Assembly: GCA_035524675.1 (NCBI GenBank) | Contig: DATKOK010000118.1 | Coordinates: 1-8,765, forward strand | Origin: FEN-987 sp035524675 | GTDB taxonomy: Archaea; Thermoproteota; Bathyarchaeia; 40CM-2-53-6 | DNA: 8,765 bases | Direction of reading: 5' to 3' | Shown here: positions 1 through 4,702 of the stretch, piece after piece | Layout: every line of letters starts with the position of its first letter | How positions within the stretch are numbered: position 1 is the first letter of the stretch | The notes under the pieces: model-generated | Database searches by the model: none | The model's input: only the letters and a program-made list of their open reading frames with translations | What the model was told of the DNA's origin: nothing | Made by a program: the position numbers and the translations under genes

Positions 1-230
1 CAACAATTTCGCTTCCATCTGCCTCGCTGCGCAGCTCTGGACTCGAAATTTACGGGAGCGGCTTTGGAAGCGTTTCTCGTGAGGCTATAACAGAGACACT
101 TCCTAAAATCTGGAAACTTGCAGCAAGCGAAAAGATTCGCATCGATACTGAGTTGGTACCGCTCGCAGAGATTGGGAAAGCTTGGCAACGTTCCGACGTT
201 CACGGGAAAAGAATCGTAATAATTCTATGA
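1..230 (+). CDS. Medium-chain reductase (quinone oxidoreductase/alcohol dehydrogenase-like), C-terminal fragment
   Basis: The frame is open from the left edge (first full codon at base 3) to TGA at 228-230 and gives 75 residues with no start codon, so the gene begins before the window. The residues read LPSASLRSSGLEIYGSG near the start and ELVPLAEIGKAW further on, ending GKRIVIIL. From knowledge of the family, this is the C-terminal end of medium-chain dehydrogenase/reductase proteins: a late part of the nucleotide-binding fold (ALRSSGL..GSG), then the PLA(D/E)(V/I)..AW helix and a closing GKR(I/L)V strand. Such enzymes carry out NAD(P)H-linked oxidation or reduction of quinones, enones or alcohols in the cytoplasm. 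The catalytic and zinc-binding parts are outside the window, so substrate and zinc dependence cannot be told. The gene is followed after 86 bases by the transporter gene on the same strand, which has its own promoter-like box. Confidence 0.8.
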   Translation, partial: TISLPSASLRSSGLEIYGSGFGSVSREAITETLPKIWKLAASEKIRIDTELVPLAEIGKAWQRSDVHGKRIVIIL

Positions 231-286
231 CAAGTGTCGCCGGTTGGTCAAGTAAGTGCGTTTCCTTCTGCGGTAATACGTAAGCC

Positions 287-292
287 ATATAA
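287..292 (+). promoter_or_regulatory. TATA-like box for the VIT1-type gene
   Basis: ATATAA lies with its centre about 27 bases before the ATG at 317. There is no purine-rich ribosome binding site before that ATG. This is the spacing expected when an archaeal transcript starts at or next to the start codon (leaderless mRNA). The box falls between the end of the upstream reductase gene and the transporter, so the transporter probably has its own transcript. Confidence 0.5.
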
Positions 293-316
293 CATGAATT
301 AACTGCCGTTCTGAAG

Positions 317-1045
317 ATGGAGTCTCAATTTTCGAGGCGTGAAATAGAACTTCACGGCCATCAGCATTCGAATGCTTCTTCGTCAATGTCTGATTTTATT
401 CTGGGTAGTCAGGATGGTCTTGTTAATGTTCTGGGAATAATTCTGGGCATGTCGGCCGCAACGCGTGACGTGCGATTGATCTTCGTGGCGACTTTAGCCG
501 CCTTGGGCGCTGAGTCAGTTTCTATGGGGGCTGTTGGGTATACGTCTACTATCGCTAAGCGGCGTTTGTATCTGAGTGCTGTCAATCGAGAATCGAAAGA
601 GTTGAAGGAAATCCCTTGCTTGGGGTATGAGGAGGCGGTGCATGTTCTTAGAGGATGGGGATTCAAAGGAAATGAGTTGAAGGAGGTTGCACGTCGGGTT
701 GCTGAGAGTCCGAAGGCGATGTTAGATTTGATGCTCTCATACGGCTTGAAGATGTCACCCGTTGGTGCAGATGAGCCTCGTCGCAGTTTCTTAGTGGTGC
801 TAGGATCGACACTCGTGGGTTCAGTGATTCCAATCATACCGTTCATCGTTAGCGGAGGAAGAGTTATCGAAGGGGTGATTGGATCAGTTGCCTTAAGCGC
901 GGCAGTATTGTTCTTCATCGGCTGGTATGGTGCAAGAGTGACTGTGGGGTCAGTCTGGAGAAGCGGTTTACAGATGTTGGTGATTGGTTTAAGCGCTGGA
1001 TTCGCAGGTTTCTTAATCGGACATTTTCTCGGCGCTCCACCTTAA
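317..1045 (+). CDS. VIT1/CCC1-family membrane transporter (putative iron/manganese transporter)
   Basis: The 242-residue product fits the VIT1/CCC1 family, which moves Fe(II) or Mn(II) across membranes, usually in exchange for protons. It shows SDFILGSQDGLVNVLGIILG (about residues 25-44, first membrane segment with the conserved DGL..VLG pattern). A second segment carries AESVSMGAVGY (65-75); Glu and Met in this part line the metal path in characterised members. A charged helical region follows (about 90-145, with YEEAVHVL and LKEVARRVAESP), which corresponds to the cytoplasmic metal-binding helices. Three further hydrophobic stretches sit near 158-178, 183-205 and 217-238. A histidine cluster (HGHQH, 13-17) lies near the N-terminus. 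The start is supported by the TATA-like box 27 bases upstream. Metal specificity cannot be read from the sequence. It is on the same strand as the reductase and outside the repeat-bounded segment. Confidence 0.85.
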   Translation: MESQFSRREIELHGHQHSNASSSMSDFILGSQDGLVNVLGIILGMSAATRDVRLIFVATLAALGAESVSMGAVGYTSTIAKRRLYLSAVNRESKELKEIPCLGYEEAVHVLRGWGFKGNELKEVARRVAESPKAMLDLMLSYGLKMSPVGADEPRRSFLVVLGSTLVGSVIPIIPFIVSGGRVIEGVIGSVALSAAVLFFIGWYGARVTVGSVWRSGLQMLVIGLSAGFAGFLIGHFLGAPP

Positions 1046-1166
1046 GACTGAGCGCTAAAAATCGGGACTATCATATCAGCATGATTACGTCCAATCAACC
1101 GACATTTCAGAGGGCTTTTCATCAACCGTACACTTCGCTACCGGAGCAAGTGACCACCGTTAGGGT

Positions 1167-1209
1167 TAGTTACTAGTAAAGACGGGTTGAAATCCCCTCC
1201 CCCGCACCA
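1167..1209 (+). repeat. tRNA 3'-end-like direct repeat, left copy
   Basis: These 43 bases match 4608-4650 at 39 positions, all without gaps. The last part has exact tRNA 3' geometry: a seven-base loop TTGAAAT (1187-1193), a five-base CCCCT (T-stem side), seven-base CCCCCGC (acceptor side), discriminator A and CCA (1207-1209). The opposite T-stem strand ACGGG (1182-1186) pairs at four of five positions. The loop has G where tRNAs have an almost invariant C (TTCNANY), and no matching GCGGGGG 5' strand is found upstream, so this is not a complete tRNA gene. GCGGGGG/CCCCCGC acceptor stems are typical of archaeal leucine and serine tRNAs. It is best described as a tRNA-like remnant or attachment-site-like repeat. 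Confidence 0.6.
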
Positions 1210-1273
1210 CTTTACTCACATACAGGATTGAAATTGAATTTCTCTGGACCCTTCCACTCTTTCGAGTAATTCT

Positions 1274-1283
1274 GAAATATTTC
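1274..1283 (+). promoter_or_regulatory. TATA-like palindrome for the small secreted protein gene
   Basis: GAAATATTTC is a perfect ten-base palindrome and the most A/T-rich stretch before this gene. Its centre is about 27 bases before the ATG at 1306, the same distance as for the VIT1-type gene, and only about 10 bases before the earlier ATG at 1288. This favours 1306 as the start of a leaderless transcript. Being palindromic, it could also be bound by a dimeric regulator. A second inverted repeat, GAAATT-G-AATTTC, lies at 1230-1242. Confidence 0.4.
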
Positions 1284-1305
1284 GTGAATGCTCTCCGTGA
1301 CGGGG

Positions 1306-1680
1306 ATGGACATGAGGAGTTACATGTGGGCAACGATTGTCATGCTCGTTGTGTTAATGTCACTCGGTCTCAGTCAAGTGTCAGCTCAAGCGTACTTCAA
1401 CGGTAACTACTTTACCACATGCTTGCCAGGTCCCGGCAACTGGATTCAATGTTCTGGAAATCTCCTTCAATCCTTCACAGGATGCATACTAATCGGATTA
1501 ATTGCAAGTAGTGGGTATACCTCCGCAACGCAATACTATACCTTGCACAACCTACCAAGCACCTATCCTTCTCTTGGAAGCTGGGTAACTGTTACCGGCA
1601 GACTCTATCAAGGCCTCAACTACAGTCCAATCGGCGCACCGTGCCCAGGAAACTACATCAACGTAACATCAATCACGTGA
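1306..1680 (+). CDS. Small secreted four-cysteine protein, possible small OB-fold
   Basis: I do not recognise this gene at family level. From ATG 1306 it encodes 124 residues. Residues 1-27 form a signal peptide: Arg at 4, a hydrophobic core (MWATIVMLVVLMSLGL) and a VSAQA cleavage-like end. The mature part has four cysteines (in TTCLPG, IQCSGN, TGCILI and APCPGN), enough for two disulfides. Its end has the pattern G.WVTVTGRLYQG ... NYINVTSI. The V.V.G.(x)n.I.V..I arrangement resembles small exported OB-fold domains, which is an inference from pattern only. It probably acts outside the cell. The same frame is open from ATG 1288, giving 130 residues, but the TATA-like box at 1274-1283 is too close to that ATG. 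A weak GGAG also precedes ATG 1324. It stands alone on its strand just inside the left tRNA-like repeat. Confidence 0.65.
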   Translation: MDMRSYMWATIVMLVVLMSLGLSQVSAQAYFNGNYFTTCLPGPGNWIQCSGNLLQSFTGCILIGLIASSGYTSATQYYTLHNLPSTYPSLGSWVTVTGRLYQGLNYSPIGAPCPGNYINVTSIT

Positions 1681-1918
1681 ACTCACACAGTAATCGGCTT
1701 GACTCAGGCAGCATGAATGTCGTAACGCTCATGAGATCATTCGGAAAGAATATGGGGATTTATTCATTGTACGAGTTGCAAGCTTACTCAACTGAAAATG
1801 ACACGAATAGTCAGTAGCATTTACCGGACGAATCCGTCTGCCATATGAATAGGACTTGAACCGCAAACTCCGTTACAGAAAAAAGAGACGTGAACATATA
1901 CAGGAAAATAGTGGCGAG

Positions 1919-1933
1919 GCGACACGCTGTCGC
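1919..1933 (-). terminator. Possible terminator hairpin after the repeat-peptide gene
   Basis: GCGACA-CGC-TGTCGC forms a perfect six-pair stem 19 bases past the stop codon of the minus-strand repeat-peptide gene. Farther along the minus strand there is a run of six T (plus 1879-1884). Archaeal terminators depend mainly on T-runs, so the T-run may matter more than the hairpin. No other gene end lies near it. Confidence 0.35.
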
Positions 1934-1952
1934 TACGGATCAACTACCTAAT

Positions 1953-2123
1953 TCAGAATAAATTACTATGTGCCCAGGGTATACTGAAGAGGTTGCTGTG
2001 CGCCCATGGAATGTTGAAGAGGCTGTTGGGAATTGGAAGGTTGACACCGAATAGATTGCTGTGCGCCCATGGAATGTTCAGTACGAATGAACCTAGGTTC
2101 ACTAGAAATTGCAGATAACTCAT
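1953..2123 (-). CDS. Repeat peptide with IPWAHSNLF units (unknown function)
   Basis: This is a 56-residue product of no family I recognise. Residues 1-15 are a mostly hydrophobic lead-in (MSYLQFLVNLGSFVL). Then come NIPWAHSNLF (16-25), a diverged unit GVNLPIPNSLF (26-36), NIPWAHSNLF (37-46) and SIPWAHSNLF (47-56), ending at the stop. The three good copies are identical over nine residues, yet between the last two, seven of the nine codons differ by eight base changes, all silent. This is strong evidence that the frame is translated and the peptide sequence is under selection. ATG 2123 is preceded by AAAGGAGTG and a TATA-like box about 80 bases upstream. An upstream in-frame ATG at 2189 would give 78 residues but lies only about 15 bases from that box. 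There is no acidic residue and no cysteine. Possible roles (multi-core precursor peptide, membrane-active or self-assembling peptide) are inference. Confidence 0.75.
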   Translation of the reverse strand: MSYLQFLVNLGSFVLNIPWAHSNLFGVNLPIPNSLFNIPWAHSNLFSIPWAHSNLF

Positions 2124-2132
2124 TGTTCTTTT

Positions 2133-2141
2133 CACTCCTTT
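2133..2141 (-). promoter_or_regulatory. Shine-Dalgarno site that sets the start of the repeat peptide
   Basis: On the minus strand AAAGGAGTG ends 9 bases before ATG 2123, with AGGAG 11 bases before it. It complements the archaeal 16S rRNA 3' end (CACCUCCU type). It selects the 56-residue form over the 78-residue form starting at 2189. Confidence 0.6.
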
Positions 2142-2199
2142 AATGTTACGAACACACAATAGTATGCCGTACGTAATAAAGGCTTGCATATCTCTTAAT

Positions 2200-2207
2200 C
2201 TATATTT
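2200..2207 (-). promoter_or_regulatory. TATA-like box for the repeat-peptide gene
   Basis: AAATATAG on the minus strand. A start of transcription about 26 bases on (near 2177) would give a leader of roughly 50 bases before the Shine-Dalgarno-led ATG at 2123, and would leave the ATG at 2189 outside the transcript. Confidence 0.4.
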
Positions 2208-2753
2208 GCGTACATCCTCATGAAAATGGATTCAACCACACCACAGAAAACAGCGACGTGTATACATGCAGGCAAGTGGGAATTGTTAATACAATTCACG
2301 GAACCGTAGTTATCTCTCTGCATTCTGCCCTCCAGTCATGAGCCGTTTTTCTGGCATAACTGGGTGAGCCGCCTTCAAGGGCAGATTCGCTTACCTTGCA
2401 TCGTACCGTGGCCTCGAAGAGGCCGTAATAGAATATTCACCTTAGCAGAACTACCAACGGTGGAGCACACTTCGATGGCAGAAGGACCTACCTATGCACG
2501 CCGAACAGGACCAAACATCAAATCGAATTTGCCACAATGATGCATCCCGCTATGGAGTGGGGGGAGGTGACATGCATCTATCTTTCCTTCTTTTAGGTTC
2601 ATAACTGAGCATCCGTGTTCTCGTGCAGGGCATTTCATAATAGGAGCGCTCCATTGGCCTACCCGTTAACCCATGCCGGTATCATCCGCTTTGCGAGCGT
2701 CCGTTAACGAAAGCGTTACAAGTGTTGTAGATACCTTAGAGACATAGAGTTCG
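2208..2753. other. Gene-poor stretch with several hairpins
   Basis: I see no convincing gene in these 546 bases. Structures seen: an inverted repeat GAATTGT-TAAT-ACAATTC at 2280-2297; an eight-pair closing stem TCTGCCCT (2324-2331) with AGGGCAGA (2378-2385) around 46 bases; GGCCTC-GAA-GAGGCC at 2410-2424; the palindrome GGAGCGCTCC at 2643-2652; and TAACG-AAAG-CGTTA at 2705-2718. A strong Shine-Dalgarno-like GGGGAGGTGA at 2561-2570 precedes only a ten-codon frame. The stretch may hold a small RNA or the remains of lost genes. The structures are visible but their meaning is not. Confidence 0.35.
2561..2604 (+). other. Strong ribosome binding site with ten-codon open frame
   Basis: GGAGGTGA, a full complement of the archaeal 16S rRNA 3' end, is followed by ATG at 2572 and a frame MHLSFLLLGS ending in TAA at 2602-2604. 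The spacing from GGAGG to ATG is four bases, which is workable. It could be a tiny hydrophobic peptide, the start of a gene broken by mutation, or chance. Only the ribosome binding site argues for it. Confidence 0.25.
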
Positions 2754-3014
2754 ATGCAACGAAAAGCCGTGAAGTATTGCGGCAAGTGTGGTGCCCCTGT
2801 AGCTCCGATTGGGGACAAGGTTCGGTGTCGAATGTGCGGCCACAGTGAATTCATTATCAGAGCTCCGTCACCTTCACAAAGTGGGCAATTAGAAACGTTC
2901 ACAGCACACGCCTGTCCGAGATGCCAAGAGCAAATTTCTAATGACGATACTTACTGTCCGTATTGCTGTCAATATCAAAGGTCTATGCCGAACTCGCAGG
3001 ACCGACGTCCGTAG
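2754..3014 (+). CDS. Small protein with two zinc ribbons
   Basis: The 86-residue product has two four-cysteine zinc-binding sites. The first is CGKC (Cys9, Cys12) with CRMC (Cys25, Cys28); the second is CPRC (Cys54, Cys57) with CPYC (Cys68, Cys71), followed by Cys72. The ribbons are joined by a Ser/Pro-rich linker (about 36-46). The first ribbon, KYCGKCGAPV..IGDKVRCRMCGH, resembles those in archaeal RNA polymerase and transcription-factor subunits; the second resembles the general zinc-ribbon end domains of many small archaeal proteins. There is no further domain, so it may bind nucleic acid or a protein partner, but no specific role can be named. An in-frame TAG at 2745 limits the start to ATG 2754. 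No good ribosome binding site or TATA box is obvious. It precedes the ATP-grasp gene by 136 bases on the same strand. Confidence 0.75.
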   Translation: MQRKAVKYCGKCGAPVAPIGDKVRCRMCGHSEFIIRAPSPSQSGQLETFTAHACPRCQEQISNDDTYCPYCCQYQRSMPNSQDRRP

Positions 3015-3118
3015 AGATCTTGATGACACCCACTGCCGACTCGGAATCGTGATCACACAGTCAGAAAGTTTGGAGAGATGTGATAGATTATAGAATCATG
3101 GGAGTACAGTTAGGCATT

Positions 3119-3126
3119 GTTATAGA
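3119..3126 (+). promoter_or_regulatory. TATA-like box for the ATP-grasp gene
   Basis: GTTATAGA is centred about 28 bases before ATG 3151, with no ribosome binding site between. It again fits a leaderless archaeal transcript and suggests that the gene is transcribed separately from the zinc-ribbon gene. Confidence 0.45.
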
Positions 3127-3150
3127 TCGCTGCTAACTCACTAATGTGAC

Positions 3151-4503
3151 ATGGCAATTCCGAAATCCCTTGCCAGTTCAGCCGAACAGACACAAAAATC
3201 ACGTGAACAGATCCAACAACCCGGTCCGAAAAAGTTCCTCTTCATTTCAGACGAAGGTTTGATTGGCGACCTAGCCTATGCGGTACATAATGAAGGGAAC
3301 GAGGTACGATATTTCATCCGCAACAAGTCCGAGAAGGACATCTCGGACGGATTTGTCGAGAAGGTCGAGGATTGGGAATCAATGAAGGATTGGGCGGACG
3401 TCATCATCTTCGACGATATAGGGTTTGGAGCAGTTGCTGAGCGCTTACGCAAAGAGGGAAAAGCAGTCATTGGCGGATCTGTTACAAGCGACCGCCTGGA
3501 ACTGGACCGTGATTTCGGTCAGGAACAGCTCAAGAAGGCAGGCCTGCAAACCGTTCCGTCCTGGGAATTCAACACTTTCGATGAAGCCGTCAATTTCGTA
3601 AAGAATAATTCGGCACGATACGTCGTCAAACCAAGCGGTAAAGCCCAGGAGGATAAAGTGCTCTCGTTCGTTGGACAGGAAGAAGATGGATTAGATGTGC
3701 TTGCGGTTCTTCAAAGGTACAAGACAGCGTGGAGCACCAAGATCAAGAGTTTTCAGATTCAACGATTCGTAACCGGAGTCGAAGTGGCTGTCGGAGCATT
3801 CTTCAATGGAGAAGACTTCATTCTACCAGCCTGCATCAACTTCGAACATAAACGGATGTTTAACGGAGAAATAGGCCCAAGCACAGGTGAGATGGGAACA
3901 CTCATTTTCTGGTCTGAAAAAAGCCGCCTATACGACGAGACACTTGTGAAATTTAGACCAATCCTTGCAGAGATGAATTTCGTCGGGTATTTCGACATCA
4001 ACTGCATTGTAAACTCTAGAGGCATCTACCCGCTGGAGATTACCCCTCGATTTGGTTATCCAACAATCAACATTCAGATGGAGGGCATCACAAGCAAATG
4101 GGGTGAGTTTCTATACGCCCTAGCGAATAAGCAACAGTTCGACCTGCGGTCTCAGCGGGGATTCCAAATTGGAGTGGTAGTTGCAGTTCCTCCTTACCCA
4201 TTTTCAGACCCTGCCGCGTACAGACGGTATTCAGAGGATGCAGTGATCATATTCAAGAAAGTGATGTCAAGCGGCATTCATCATGGGGACGCGAAGCTTG
4301 TTAATGGTGACTGGAGGCTGGCTGGCAGTTCAGGCTACGCACTAGTGGTGACCGGTTCAGGGCAGACGGTTGAAGATGCCAGACGGGAAACATACAATCG
4401 CGTTAGGAACGTAATCATACCGAATATGTTCTACCGCACGGACATTGGAGAACGATGGTACAGGGATACGGACCTGCTGCTCGCATGGGGCTACCTTTCG
4501 TGA
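3151..4503 (+). CDS. PurD-like ATP-grasp ligase, substrate unknown
   Basis: The 450-residue product has the layout of glycinamide ribonucleotide synthetase (PurD): a polar N-terminal tail (1-25), a Rossmann-type domain (KKFLFISDEGLIGDL, 27-41), an ATP-grasp core with YVVKPSGKAQ (Lys160), EVAVGAFFNG (211-220), EIGPSTGEMGT (240-250) and PLEITPRFGYPT (294-305), and a PurD-type C-terminal domain ending in GYALVVTGSGQTVEDAR and NMFYRTDIG (425-433). ATP-grasp enzymes join a carboxylate to an amine through an acyl phosphate. Two differences from true PurD stand out. The N-terminal GGREHA phosphoribosylamine signature is absent, and the usual E.N.RFGDPE metal/substrate motif reads EITPRFGYPT, with Asn to Thr, Asp to Tyr and Glu to Thr. 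I therefore infer a paralogue with another substrate rather than a purine enzyme. No purine genes are nearby. It lies just inside the right tRNA-like repeat. Confidence 0.75.
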   Translation: MAIPKSLASSAEQTQKSREQIQQPGPKKFLFISDEGLIGDLAYAVHNEGNEVRYFIRNKSEKDISDGFVEKVEDWESMKDWADVIIFDDIGFGAVAERLRKEGKAVIGGSVTSDRLELDRDFGQEQLKKAGLQTVPSWEFNTFDEAVNFVKNNSARYVVKPSGKAQEDKVLSFVGQEEDGLDVLAVLQRYKTAWSTKIKSFQIQRFVTGVEVAVGAFFNGEDFILPACINFEHKRMFNGEIGPSTGEMGTLIFWSEKSRLYDETLVKFRPILAEMNFVGYFDINCIVNSRGIYPLEITPRFGYPTINIQMEGITSKWGEFLYALANKQQFDLRSQRGFQIGVVVAVPPYPFSDPAAYRRYSEDAVIIFKKVMSSGIHHGDAKLVNGDWRLAGSSGYALVVTGSGQTVEDARRETYNRVRNVIIPNMFYRTDIGERWYRDTDLLLAWGYLS

Positions 4504-4551
4504 CATAACGGTCACACTTCAGGTTGAATTCTAGAGAAGCTTGGCGAAATC

Positions 4552-4579
4552 GGACTTGAACCTTACTTGGTTCAAATCC
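4552..4579. other. Hairpin between convergent genes
   Basis: GGACTTGAACC (4552-4562) and GGTTCAAATCC (4569-4579) pair at ten of eleven positions around the loop TTACTT. Both arms resemble the tRNA T-arm motif (GGTTCAANTCC), one on each strand. A second, perfect six-pair hairpin AACTAT-CCCCTT-ATAGTT follows at 4595-4612. The site lies between the convergent ATP-grasp and phosphofructokinase genes, so it could help end transcription, but no T-run follows directly. Confidence 0.4.
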
Positions 4580-4607
4580 TTCCGGACCCGGGCCAACTAT
4601 CCCCTTA

Positions 4608-4650
4608 TAGTTGCTAGCAAAAACGAGTTGAAATCCCCTCCCCCGCACCA
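4608..4650 (+). repeat. tRNA 3'-end-like direct repeat, right copy
   Basis: It is the second copy of the 43-base repeat, 3,441 bases after the first. It keeps the loop TTGAAAT, CCCCT, CCCCCGC, A and CCA (ending at 4650) without change. The T-stem strand is ACGAG here, so pairing is weaker than in the left copy (three of five). The other changes relative to the left copy include a matched pair that keeps the ten-base palindrome (TTGCTAGCAA here, TTACTAGTAA there). No 5' tRNA half is visible within the preceding 110 bases. Together with the left copy it bounds the accessory segment and could be one end of an integrated element. Confidence 0.6.
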
Positions 4651-4702
4651 TTAAGTGAACCTTCTCCCTCCGTCGCTAACATAGGGGCGGAAGGACTCGC
4701 TT

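Noticed and set aside
103..288. Minus-strand 61-codon frame at the left end
   Set aside because: It lies over the reductase C-terminus, which reads as a known family on the plus strand.
409..918. Minus-strand 169-codon frame opposite the VIT1-type gene
   Set aside because: The plus-strand frame has clear family motifs and membrane segments; the minus frame is low-complexity Ser/Thr/Arg and has no recognisable domain.
1713..1817. 34-codon plus-strand frame after the secreted protein gene
   Set aside because: It has no ribosome binding site, no TATA box at the right distance and no recognisable sequence.
1956..2078. CRISPR array in the repeat region
   Set aside because: The units are adjacent or spaced by one diverged unit, differ at silent codon positions and read as protein; there are no regular unique spacers.
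1956..2078. Graspetide core peptide for the ATP-grasp gene
   Set aside because: The repeat unit has no Asp or Glu to form the side-chain esters or amides that define graspetides.
2663..2708. CCGTTAAC twice, 38 bases apart, before the zinc-ribbon gene
   Set aside because: Two eight-base matches are too little to claim an operator.
4566..4650. Complete tRNA gene ending at 4650
   Set aside because: No GCGGGGG-like 5' acceptor strand or D-arm precedes it, the T-loop has G in place of the near-invariant C, and the T-stem pairs at only three of five positions. The left copy fails in the same way.
4415..4651. Minus-strand 78-codon frame with GPGPEGFEPSK
   Set aside because: The EGFEPS-type string is a familiar false protein made by reading the antisense of tRNA T-arms. 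It overlaps the ATP-grasp gene end and the tRNA-like repeat.
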